Assembly (NCBI GenBank): GCA_949358305.1
Contig: OX442324.1
Span: 9,275,601 to 9,335,600, forward strand
Source of the DNA: Strigamia acuminata
Lineage: Eukaryota > Arthropoda > Chilopoda > Geophilomorpha > Linotaeniidae
DNA: 60,000 nucleotides
Direction: 5' to 3'
Shown here: in pieces, positions 40,927-50,286 of the stretch
How positions within the stretch are numbered: the first letter of the stretch is position 1
How the letters are laid out: each line of letters starts with the position of its first letter
Position numbers and translations under genes: made by a program
Notes under the pieces: model-generated
The model's input: the letters and a program-made list of their open reading frames with translations, nothing else
What the model was told of the DNA's origin: nothing
Database searches by the model: none

Positions 40927-43900
40927 TTAGGGAAAACCATAGAACTGTGTCTTTTTTCTAGTGCGTAATGGTCGCTGATTACTACGTGGTATCGGCGTAA
41001 CAGTCGGTTGAGTGACAACCGGCGAATTTGGTTGTTGTACGACCTGAGGAACGGGAGCTAAAGCTGGGTGCACTGAAACTGCAGGTGGAATGACAGCGAC
41101 GACTGGCGGAGTAACTGGCGGGTCTACATCGTGTAAGTTGGGTGTAAAGTCCCACACACCTTCCCCCCCTCGAGGAGGAGACGACAACCCGCTCACACGA
41201 CCGCGTAACTGGTCAATGTGACGATTCCAAACGATGCCATTTCCGACTTCAACGTCATAAGTGGTTGTAGACGTCTTGCGAATGACTTTGCCAGCCACCC
41301 ATTTGTTCACGCTACGGTAGTCGCGTGCCAAAATTAAATCATTGACGTCAAAATTACGTTTTGTTTCGAATGGCAATGTTTCAGGTGCCAACTTTGGGTT
41401 CAATAAATGCAACCGAGTTCTCATGTCTTGTTCTTTAAATAACATGGCAGGCGATTTTCCGGTTGTAACGTGCGGGGTCGACCTGTAGGATAACAAAAAT
41501 TGTGCCAATGCCTCGAGCAATGGCAAATTAGTAGCCATGTATTTATCAATTTGCGTTTTGAAGGTTCGGACAAAACCCTCAACAGCGCCATTAGAGGCTG
41601 GGTGATACGGCGGTGAAAATGTGTGCCGTATGCCGCTTGAGGCGAGAAAATCGCGAAATTCTGTCGACGTAAATTGCGGACCGTTGTCCGTGTGAAAATG
41701 GAGCGGGAGTCCGTGCTGAACGAACCACGATTTAATCACTTTAATTGTGGCACTGGATGTCGTTGACGGCATCAGTTGAACCTCGCACCACTTCGACTTC
41801 GCGTCGACAGCCAGCAAAAACATTTGGTTGTGGAACGGTCCCGCAAAGTCCAAATGAACGCGACCCCAGACAGAGCTTGGAATGGGCCACTTAACGTCCG
41901 AAATTTTAGCCGGATCCGGCAGAGCGTGTTGGCAGACCGAGCAGGCTCGAATTGTTGCCTCGATGTCGGAATCTATGTTCGGCCACCAAACGGTTGCTCG
42001 AGCAAGCGATTTGGTGCGCACCATGCCAAAATGTCCCGCATGTAGCTCAATGAGGACGGCTGGGCGCAAGGTGAGCGGAATAACGAGCCTGTCAAAGAGA
42101 AAAAGCACATCGTTATAGGTTGAAAACGAGTCTTGGTGCTTAAAATAAGCAGCCAAGTCGGGGGAACGATTCGTCCATCCGTTCTTCACGCAATGCAATG
42201 CGGCTTGCAACAATGCATCTTCTTTGTAGGCTGTGTTCAGCGTTGTACTGGAAACGGGAAAATCTGAAACTGAAGCTTGAAAAATTAAGTCAATGCCCAA
42301 CTCAGCTTTCTCCTTCAAATCAACAATCGGTTGAGGATTGCGCGACAAGCCATCAGCAATGGCATTGTCGGCGGCCGGCACGTGCTCGATCACATAGTCG
42401 TAGACAGACAAAAATACTGCCCACCTATGCAAACGTGCGGCGACCACTTGATTACAACCCTTCTTGTCTCCGAAAATGGAGACCAAGGGTTTGTGATCTG
42501 TGCGCAAAATAAATCTGCGGCCAAAAAGATGATGGTGAAATTTACGAATACCATAAATTATGCCGTATCCTTCGCGCTCAATCTGGGCGTAGTTTTTCTG
42601 CGCCGGGGAGAGAAGCGAGCTGGCGAAGGCGATTGGCTTGTGAAGTCCATCAGCACCTAAATGAGATAAGAATGCACCAACTCCAACTGGAGAGGCGTCT
42701 ACAGTTAGAAACAATAGCAGGGAAGGGTTGTAGTGGGCGAGGGCGGATTCTGCCGACACTGCAGTCTTCACGGTGCACCATGCCGACTCTTGTTCTTCAG
42801 TCCACTGCCATGTGACATCGTCGCGAGTCAACTGATATAGTGGCTCTAGCATGGTTGACAAATTCGCTATAAATTTTTCGTAATAATTTATGAGGCCCAA
42901 AAAGGATTTCAGCGATGTCACGTCTGTTGGCCGGATGGCATCTCTAAGCGGAGCCAATTTGGAGTTGATCGGGGAGATCCCTGCCTTAGAAATGTTCAGT
43001 CCAAGAAACTGCACCGACGGTTGCAAAAATTTACACTTGTTGCGATTTAGCGTCATGCCCGATTTGTCAAACGTGGCGAGGAGCTCGTCCAAGTTTCGAA
43101 GATGAATCTCATTGGTCTTCCCGGTTACGGCCGAATCGTCAATATAGGGTTGGGTGTTACCCACCCGGGCCGTCAACAAGTCCATAATTCGTTGGAAAAT
43201 TGCCGGTGCCGATGAGATCCCGTAAAATAGGCGGTTCACCCTAAAAAGGCCAATGTGAGTATTTAAGGTACAATACTCACGACTCTCCTCATCCAATTCG
43301 AGCTGATTGTATGCCGAATTGAGGTCGAGTGTTGAATAAGTCTCGCCATCGGCCAACTTCGCTGCAACGTCGAAGAAGAGCGGCAACGGGTACGAGTTGG
43401 GCAAGATTGCCTTGTTGACGGTACGGTTGTAACAACCCGCAATTTTGATTGTGCCGTCCGCCTTCTTGACATGCATGATGGGTGTTGCCCATCTGGACGA
43501 TGCCACGGGAGTGATGATTCCCAATTGCTGCAGTCGTTGCAGCTCTGTCTCGACAGGACCCTTCATGGCCAGCGGTACCGGGTACGCCTTCAGGAAGATG
43601 GGGTCCACTACCGGGTTTACATCTATTCGCACCTTGGACCTATTATAACAGCCGACCTCATCACGAAACACATTTGCGTGTTTCGACAGAAGTGCCTCCA
43701 ACGATGAGGCTGCGCGTTGGTCTAACGGTGGAACGCTCGACGATGTAGTGGGCTGACCCGACTCACACTGGAGAACCTCGTCTGCTCCCATGGCCATGCC
43801 TCCTTTTGATAATAGGCCAAACATGCCAAGCCAGTCACGTCCAAGCAGTGGTGTGGTGCCGTCGCGCGAAACTGCCATCGGGAGAAGGTATTTGCGGCCT

Positions 43901-44991
43901 TTGAAAGTGACCGTCACTTCGCAGACTCCTTCCATGGGGAGTCGGTAACCACCGTAGCCGGACAATGGACATTCAAGCGGCTGTAAAGGAATGGAAGCAA
44001 AGAAATTATTGTAAGTTTCGAGGCCAATGATCGTCATGGCCGCCCCGGTGTCAATTTCCATTTGCAATTGCACACCTTCCACCCCCATAGTCAATTGGAG
44101 TGGCTTCCACCGAGTCAATTTGACTGCATTAACCGCAGGTTGGTCGGATGCAACCACACGGTAAAAATTCATGTCCAACACATCCTGTGTCACACGGTGA
44201 GTTTGAGGCTTACCACCGGACAAACAGACAGGTTTAATGTGCCCTTTCTTGCCACAACCATGGCAGAATGCATCTTTGAATTTGCAGTCATCTCTGGCGT
44301 GATTTGCGCTGCCACACGACATGCATTTCGTCGCACGTGGGGTTGAATGCGCCGATGCGCTCGTGGTGCCCCTCGAGGAGCGTTTGCCACGGTTGCTCGG
44401 CCTCCCGCCTCGTGCCGCCTTTTGGTGTGGTTGCTGCAACTGATGAATTGCAGGTTTTGTCCCACTCGACTGGAAAAAGGTGACTTCACGCATCGTCGTT
44501 TCCATCGCGGAGGCGGTGTGGAGAGCCTTCTCCAGCGTCACATCCTTGCCGAGGTTGACGATGGCACGTTGAATGACCTCGGACTGCAACCCTTGGACGA
44601 ACCGGTCGGCCAATAGGAGCGGAAGTGCCTCACCATAGTCGCAGTGCTCTGCGAGTGCCTGTAAAGCAATAGAAAACTTAGCCGCTGACTCATCTGGTAG
44701 CTGCGAGCGTTTTTGAAAACGAAAGCGCTCCGCGCACTGCAATGGTTTTGGCCGTTGATGATTTTGTAGAAGCGTCGTCAATTCCACAAATGTTTTCTGC
44801 TTGGGTTTCATAGGCCGGGCCAGGTCGGACAAGAGTTTGTACGTGTCCGCTCCCACAACAGTCATCAGCCACGAGACCTTGAGTTCGTCGGTTACAATCC
44901 CATGACAGTTGAAAAAGGCCTCCAATCGTTCAACATATTGTTCCCAGTCTTTATTCGGGTCGTAGTACTCGAAGGTGGCGTGACCAGCCAT
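40927..44991 (-). CDS. gag-pol: Gypsy-3 Gag-Pol polyprotein (1354 aa)
   Basis: A single frame from ATG 44991 (MAGHATFEYYDPNKDW). Gag capsid at about 1-200; two CCHC knuckles at 223-236 (CMSCGSANHARDDC) and 243-256 (CHGCGKKGHIKPVC); retropepsin D314 (MEIDTGAAMTII); RT with LDLNSAYNQLELD, FYGISSAPAIFQR and a YIDD box at 616 (usual gypsy is YLDD or YVDD); RNase H (LTVDASPVGVGAFL, NAIADGLSRNP); integrase HHCC (HAGHFGMVRTKSLARA, CSVCQH) and DDE (HLDFAGPF, TDNGPQFTS, NGAVEGFVR); and a chromodomain-free Pro-rich tail. IAGCYNRTVNKAI replaces the common CGDYR-LN motif, so Gly-Cys stands for Gly-Asp; whether this matters is unclear. No stops or shifts. Confidence 0.94.
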   Translation of the reverse strand: MAGHATFEYYDPNKDWEQYVERLEAFFNCHGIVTDELKVSWLMTVVGADTYKLLSDLARPMKPKQKTFVELTTLLQNHQRPKPLQCAERFRFQKRSQLPDESAAKFSIALQALAEHCDYGEALPLLLADRFVQGLQSEVIQRAIVNLGKDVTLEKALHTASAMETTMREVTFFQSSGTKPAIHQLQQPHQKAARGGRPSNRGKRSSRGTTSASAHSTPRATKCMSCGSANHARDDCKFKDAFCHGCGKKGHIKPVCLSGGKPQTHRVTQDVLDMNFYRVVASDQPAVNAVKLTRWKPLQLTMGVEGVQLQMEIDTGAAMTIIGLETYNNFFASIPLQPLECPLSGYGGYRLPMEGVCEVTVTFKGRKYLLPMAVSRDGTTPLLGRDWLGMFGLLSKGGMAMGADEVLQCESGQPTTSSSVPPLDQRAASSLEALLSKHANVFRDEVGCYNRSKVRIDVNPVVDPIFLKAYPVPLAMKGPVETELQRLQQLGIITPVASSRWATPIMHVKKADGTIKIAGCYNRTVNKAILPNSYPLPLFFDVAAKLADGETYSTLDLNSAYNQLELDEESREYCTLNTHIGLFRVNRLFYGISSAPAIFQRIMDLLTARVGNTQPYIDDSAVTGKTNEIHLRNLDELLATFDKSGMTLNRNKCKFLQPSVQFLGLNISKAGISPINSKLAPLRDAIRPTDVTSLKSFLGLINYYEKFIANLSTMLEPLYQLTRDDVTWQWTEEQESAWCTVKTAVSAESALAHYNPSLLLFLTVDASPVGVGAFLSHLGADGLHKPIAFASSLLSPAQKNYAQIEREGYGIIYGIRKFHHHLFGRRFILRTDHKPLVSIFGDKKGCNQVVAARLHRWAVFLSVYDYVIEHVPAADNAIADGLSRNPQPIVDLKEKAELGIDLIFQASVSDFPVSSTTLNTAYKEDALLQAALHCVKNGWTNRSPDLAAYFKHQDSFSTYNDVLFLFDRLVIPLTLRPAVLIELHAGHFGMVRTKSLARATVWWPNIDSDIEATIRACSVCQHALPDPAKISDVKWPIPSSVWGRVHLDFAGPFHNQMFLLAVDAKSKWCEVQLMPSTTSSATIKVIKSWFVQHGLPLHFHTDNGPQFTSTEFRDFLASSGIRHTFSPPYHPASNGAVEGFVRTFKTQIDKYMATNLPLLEALAQFLLSYRSTPHVTTGKSPAMLFKEQDMRTRLHLLNPKLAPETLPFETKRNFDVNDLILARDYRSVNKWVAGKVIRKTSTTTYDVEVGNGIVWNRHIDQLRGRVSGLSSPPRGGEGVWDFTPNLHDVDPPVTPPVVAVIPPAVSVHPALAPVPQVVQQPNSPVVTQPTVTPIPRSNQRPLRTRKKTQFYGFP

Positions 44992-45180
44992 TCAAAACAC
45001 CGAAAAAAAATTAAAACTGGTTAAAATGATGCACAGGCGCGAGAATAGGCCTAACGCCAGGGGCAATTTGTCAAAAAAATTCCGTGAAAACGGACAAAAG
45101 TTGCCAAAAAACAATTCACAACAATCAAAAGATACTCATGATTTAACGTGGGATCCAATTTGTATCCATCCTCGTCGCCA
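44992..45180 (-). promoter_or_regulatory. Gypsy-3 leader with primer-binding site
   Basis: A 189 bp leader. On the minus strand TGGCGACGAGGATGG (complement at about 45165-45179) starts at the LTR edge and is the primer-binding site; I do not assign the tRNA. A short leader is usual for compact gypsy elements. Confidence 0.6.
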
Positions 45181-45359
45181 ATATTGTGTTTTTGGAACTT
45201 TCCTTTGTGTTACAGCAAGGCTGAATAACTAAGCATCCATGTAGTTGCGTTGGTGAGTATAAACTGAGTTTTATTTTTGAGAGGGGAAGAAGAGGGAGCA
45301 GTCAGAGCAATAAAAGTTGACTCTGTTACAGTTGCCAGATGTGGGGGTAGAACACCCCA
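45181..45359 (-). repeat. Gypsy-3 5' LTR
   Basis: Second 179 bp LTR copy, followed by the AGTT duplication (45360-45363) and the right arm of the TIR element. Confidence 0.88.
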
Positions 45360-45363
45360 AGTT

Positions 45364-46056
45364 ATGTATTACATTTGTATACAAAGTTTTATGAAAATTG
45401 AAGCAAAATTCAGTTAAAATTCAAGCACTCACAAATTAAAATGTTATCTGTAGTTATATGACATCACTTCACAACTTATCACATCACTTCCTTTTGTATT
45501 TTAAATTTTTGTGCTACAAACTCTTAAAACATAAATACAAAAATTTTGAATTTCAATTTCTGAAGAATTTTCATAAAAATAGGTATCTCACATGTGAACA
45601 TGTTTTTAAATTGTTTTTTTAATTTTTTATTATTCTTATTCAAACCATAAATTTTGGTATTTTTCTAACTAAGATTGATATAAATATTACTTAGATGCCT
45701 TATTAATTATTTCTTCTTTCTTGTCCAATCACTCCATCTTTGAATTGATGCTGTCAATGACCTCTGGTGGCAGTTGGTCATACTCTTTTAAAATTTCTTC
45801 CTCTCTTCTACTAGCAAGGCATAAAAATTTTAAATCTTACTAAAAATAATAACATTCCACCAATGCATACTACTTTCTAATCACTTGGAGAGTAATATAT
45901 GCTAGTTTTGTAAATTTATTACATATCAGGTGATCAAACATGTTGACAATTTTATAAAATAGAGTTAAAATTCACACACTCAAAATTTAAACTTAAAATA
46001 CACTTAAACTACAATTGTTAAAACACAAGTATTTTAATTTTTCAATGCAGCTACTG
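45364..46056. other. Right arm of the TIR element (no gene seen)
   Basis: About 690 bp of strongly AT-rich sequence with no open frame of note. It pairs with the left arm (40350-40505) through the terminal inverted repeat. A less AT-rich island at about 45725-45830 might be a relic of internal sequence, but I recognise nothing in it. Confidence 0.5.
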
Positions 46057-46711
46057 TTTTTTTGTGTTTTTCGAGTTAAAAACACTGTTTTTCGTGCATT
46101 TATTGTGCAAGATAGCGACAATTGGCCTAGGAAAGGTCTTGTTTCTTGTTTTTTCCTCTAATTATCCGTGAATTTCGCAATTTTTTGCGATTTTTGCGGA
46201 AATTTCGTTTATTTTCAGATTTTTTCGCCGATTTTCATCATTTGTCACGTTCCGACAACGTCTGAGCGACGTTTTCATCCAGAAACGGGCATAACCCGCT
46301 GTCTGCACCCCGGAGTGCGACAGTATCGGCGATTTTCGAGAAGTTTTTCCCAATTTTTGAAATCGGTCGGCGATCTTTTGAAGAATTCCGCATTTTTTAT
46401 GCGCGGTGTGCATAGGGACGTCTGTGCATACAGATTCACCAACTTCTTCTTTTTTTTATTTCAGATTTCGAATTTATTTGTTAATTTTAAGTTTTTGGAG
46501 TGGGTCCCGATTAGTATCGGCACAGCCCTTCGGACATTCCGTCCAAGCTGTGCTTGTATTCTTAGACAAGGCTGAGCCCTGCGCCACCTAACATTCCCGC
46601 GGCCCCAGGTGGTCATAAAGGACGTTAGGGGGACACTTGTCTAAGGTTCTTAGCCAATTTTAGCATTGGCTCCCCGTCGAGGTTTTTCCGCTTCTAACAA
46701 CGTTTAGTGAA
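46057..46711 (+). promoter_or_regulatory. Copia-D leader, second part
   Basis: Non-coding leader resuming after the TIR element. It opens with the second copy of the flank duplication and the second, diverged copy of the leader repeat (about 46110-46370). A block at about 46550-46640 (GGCTGAGCCCTGCGCCACCT, then AAAGGACGTTAGGG) matches the Copia-A leader at about 38100-38200, so it is a conserved family element, possibly for RNA packaging or translation. Confidence 0.6.
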
Positions 46712-46807
46712 GTGCTTCGAGTGAAAAGTGCTCCGATTACGTCTTTAGTGCCTCGAGTGTTTATGCGTGCTCATTATCGCCATTATCTCCGATTTTCCTC
46801 CGGAAAA

Positions 46808-49540
46808 ATGCAGACAGCAAGAGCCAACTTGAATTGGAATCGGGACACGAAGGAAACATTGGCTTTCGCTATGGACAATCGTGGATGCAATCAATCCCGA
46901 CCTCCTCGTCCGATTTCGCAGGTTCGCTGTTTTAATTGCGGCGTTTTCGGCCGCTACGTGAATAAGTGCCCCCGCCCTCGCAAACAGGGCAAGGACCCGC
47001 AACCGGTCGCGTCTCAACAAGGCCGATCCCGCAGTAAGAGCAAACGACGGCAGAATAACAGTTCGCAGCAATCCGGTGGTCAAAACCGTGATGTTTCTCG
47101 TCCCCGAAGGGACGCCGCTTACCTGTTGTCGGCTCCACCGGTGATCGAAGCTCCGGTTGTACATTTTCTCCAGTCCCACGAATGGATTGTCGATTGTGGG
47201 GCCACCGACCACGTTTCGCACGTCAAAGCGTGGTTTACAAACTTTGTTTCCGTTGTCCCGTTCAACATCGAGTTAGGACAGGGCAGTTCGAGGGTCACAG
47301 GCAAAGGTGACGTTCCGGTCAAGTCGCTCATCGATGGCTGCGAATGCACCGTATTGCTCCGCGACGTCTTATTCGCACCTGACTTCGGCGCCAATCTTAT
47401 CTCGGTTTCTCGGATTGATAAATGTGGACACCACATCCACATTCACAACTCGGAATTGCACACGTATGAAACGGATATCAAACTAAGTGTTCTTCGGGCG
47501 AAACAGAAGTCTGGACTTTATTTCGTGGATGGGCTTATCTCGCCATTCGCCGCTCCGACTAATGTTTCGAGTTCTCCACCCGTTTCATCGTCACCTCCGA
47601 CTCCGACACCGACCACTCTAGTGACGAAGGAAGAGGACTTTCCCGCATTGCCCAAGTCTTCCAACAAGACTAAGAAGAAGTCGGCTGACAATATGACCGA
47701 TTTCCGCTTGCCCGTCTCCTCCAACACCTTACTTGTTCCTTCACTTTTCCCTACCAGTCCTGCTCCTATTCCCGGATCCCAACCTCAACAGATCCGGATG
47801 TATTCCAATGCCCTCACATCTCCTCCTCCCGTTGCCAAGTCAAACGCAGCCTTACCTCCCAAACCAGTTAATCCTTCGGTTGCCAACGTCGCAGACGCCA
47901 CGGGATTGTGGCACGGCAGGCTGGGTCACCTGCATACGAAGGCCATGCGGACTTTAGCGGCTAACTCCCAGGGTTATGGGCTTGATCCAGCTGCTGTTCG
48001 CCAGGAACTTTCCTGCAACACGTGCCTTGTTGCCAAGTCCACGCGTGCTCCACATAAGCCAATTTCCGCGCCTTCGACCACGAAACCGCTTGAATTGCTT
48101 CACATGGACGTCTGGGGCCCGTCGAGACTGCCTTCCATCGGCGGTGCTAATTTTGCCTTCACCATTATCGATGACGCCACCAGGTACGCCTGGCTTTTCC
48201 CGATCGCCCGTAAATCCAATGTTTTTTCTACGTTTAAAGACTTTGTATCCCGCGTTGAACGTATTGCTGATTGCCGGATTAAAACAATTCGCACCGACCG
48301 TGGAGGAGAATTCATTTCGAGGAATTTTGACCGTTTTCTTGCCGACAAGGGTATTGTTGCTCAACGGACCAATCCCGCATCGCCACAGATGAACGGTGTC
48401 GCCGAACGCCTGAACCGGACAATGGGCGACTATCTCCGCTCCATCAACTCCGAAACCGGATTTTCGCACACGCTTTGGGCTGAACTTGCCGTGACGTTCA
48501 CATATATCAAAAACCGCAGTCCGCATTCGAAGCTCAACGACGAAATCCCATACATTTTATGGCGCCAGCGTGCTCTTTCCGTCAGACATTTTCGTAAGAT
48601 TGGTTCCAAGTGCTGGGTACACTTCATCGCACCTGGAGGCAACAAACTGGATCCTCGAGCGTGGGAAGGATTTCTCGTTGGCTACGCTTCGGGAACTCGA
48701 GGGTATCGAGTGTGGAATCCGGCTACAAACATCGTCACCGAATCTGTTCACGTTCAAATCGATGAACGGCAGAACTTTAAGCGCTCGCCCTTTTATGTTC
48801 CGGATCCGGATGACAATGCTCCACCCATGGAGGAGCCTGCTCGTGGCCACACCCCGTCACGTGTCACCTTTCGTGATAACTTTCCAACTCAGCCTTGGCC
48901 TCGTCGACGTCACGATTCGGATAACGACTCTTCTGCTAACAGCAGTGACGAGGATGGTATTGCCAGTCGTGCTCCCTCCGTCGCTTCAAGTGCTCCGTCT
49001 TTTGCTTCATTCGCACCATCTCTTCCTGCAGCTGATGGTCTCATCGCCGCTGCTGACGGCTTAGTTGCTACGACTGATGGCTCTGTTACCGTTGCTGATG
49101 GCTCCGTTAACGTTACGACCATTGCAGGACATGGACCATTTACTCCGACCGTACGTTCCACCCGCTTGCCTCATCTACGGCGTTCGATGTCCTACCCATC
49201 TCTCCCGGGTCTTGACGACACCGCAGCGATGTCTGAACAGGGTTCAGATTTCGACGAAGACCTTCTCGATGAAGCGGCTGCCTTGCCTGTTCGACTTCCG
49301 GGTACGCCTAATTTGGCGCCTTTACGCGCTCTTCATTGCCCTTGGAGTTTTGTTGGCGGCGTTTCGCCCTTCAGCGGATGGAGGAGAGAAGAGCATCTCC
49401 GGAAAGATCAGGTTCCGGGGAGGATTAAAGTCGACGTTTATTATTATCCGGAGCACGGTGTCCGCTTGCGGTCGCACACAGATATCGCCGCTTATTGTTT
49501 CGCACACCGGATACCGTTTTCTTCTTCGGCAATTTAGAAC
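46808..49540 (+). pseudogene. gag-pol: Copia-D Gag-Pol, first part, with gag deletion
   Basis: The likely start is ATG 46808 (MQTARANLN), aligned with the MQKAANS start of Copia-A and C; the frame is open from 46712 without an earlier homologous start. The zinc knuckle comes at residue 41 instead of about 231, so roughly 190 capsid residues are missing. The knuckle reads CFNCGVFGRYVNKC, with the metal-binding His replaced by Arg. Downstream: retropepsin (WIVDCGATDHVSHV), integrase HHCC (LWHGRLGHLHTKAM, CNTCLVAKS) and DDE (HMDVWGPS, RTDRGGEF, NGVAERLNR), then a Ser/Asp-rich linker. The frame ends at TAG 49535-49537 because of a 1-base shift near 49515; the correct frame (FFGNLEHH) runs into Copia-C. 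Confidence 0.88.
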
Positions 49541-50076
49541 TGTAGGCAGAGAATGCGCAAAATATCGGTGTAAACCGATTGAAAGCGTGAATTGGCGCTG
49601 TGCGACCCGCACAGACGTTAACGATACGACGCGTATCGTTTCGGAAATGCGCGCGGCCTAATGCCGCTTATATGCGCTAGCAAGAAGCACTAAAGGTGCT
49701 TTAAATCAAACACAATGAGTAAAACAATAAAAACGGTTTAATTAAATAGTAATACATTACAAATAGGTATCCAAACAGGTGGGAAAGCAGCTAAGTCATA
49801 CACGGCTGTGTATGACGCCATCTTGGATGAAAAAGCAATGGGTAGTGGCACCTAGTGCCGGGAATTTACATTAAGTTTGAACAAATCATTTGATAATAGG
49901 ACAAATCCTAGCATAAAGTGATAAAAGTATGGAATTACATACGGGACAGCGCAAAACGAATGGTAACATCGAAATCAATTAAATAATAACAAAGATGCGC
50001 TGTATACCTAAACACAAAGGGAAAACTAGGAAATAACAAATGTATTCATCGATACAAAATGGTCTTTTGACCAACA
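49541..50076 (-). repeat. Copia-C 3' LTR
   Basis: A 536 bp LTR, TGTAGGCAGA...TTGACCAACA in plus orientation, preceded by AGAAC. Identical to 56199-56734 as far as I could read. Confidence 0.96.
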
Positions 50077-50286
50077 AATCCCCTCTTCGATGGAAATATT
50101 TATCAGGGGACAAGATGAACGTAAACTGGAATTACAGTTGATAATCGTTGAGAAAAAAAAGATGATAAAGTCGAACCATCGGGCCGGGTACTGTCGTGGT
50201 TATCACTTAACTAAGCTCGGTATTCCCACAGAAACCCGATGATCCTCGAAGTCGGGTGAAAAGAAACTAGGAATGTCACGATAAGT
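50077..50286 (-). other. Copia-C 3' untranslated region with polypurine tract
   Basis: A 210 bp non-coding region between the stop codon and the 3' LTR. On the minus strand the sequence abutting the LTR is CATCGAAGAGGGGATT, so GAAGAGGGGATT is the plus-strand primer candidate. Confidence 0.65.

Larger units (their letters stand above)
40506..45359 (-). mobile_element. Gypsy-3, compact mag-like gypsy element in the TIR element
   Basis: A 4.85 kb minus-strand element with short 179 bp LTRs (40506-40684, 45181-45359; offset 4675, about three differences) and a 4 bp TSD, AGTT (40502-40505, 45360-45363). The primer-binding site TGGCGACGAGGATGG reads on the minus strand just inside the right LTR. 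A single Gag-Pol frame (40927-44991) with two zinc knuckles, together with the short LTRs, is typical of mag-like gypsy elements. All catalytic motifs appear present. Confidence 0.92.
40350..46056. mobile_element. AT-rich TIR element in the Copia-D leader (contains Gypsy-3)
   Basis: Termini CAGTAGCTGCATT (40350-40362) and AATGCAGCTACTG (46044-46056) are perfect inverted repeats that continue imperfectly for about 40 bp. Without Gypsy-3 it is about 849 bp, very AT-rich and without a coding frame, so it looks like a MITE or other non-autonomous DNA transposon. The flanks are unusual: an 18-23 bp sequence ending CGAGTTAAAAA occurs immediately left of the left end and again a few T residues after the right end. 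No 8 bp hAT-type TSD is evident. Superfamily not assigned. Confidence 0.65.

Noticed and set aside
40150-46370. Leader repeats read as a CRISPR-like or satellite array
   Set aside because: Only two diverged copies separated by the TIR element; this is a duplicated leader segment of Copia-D.
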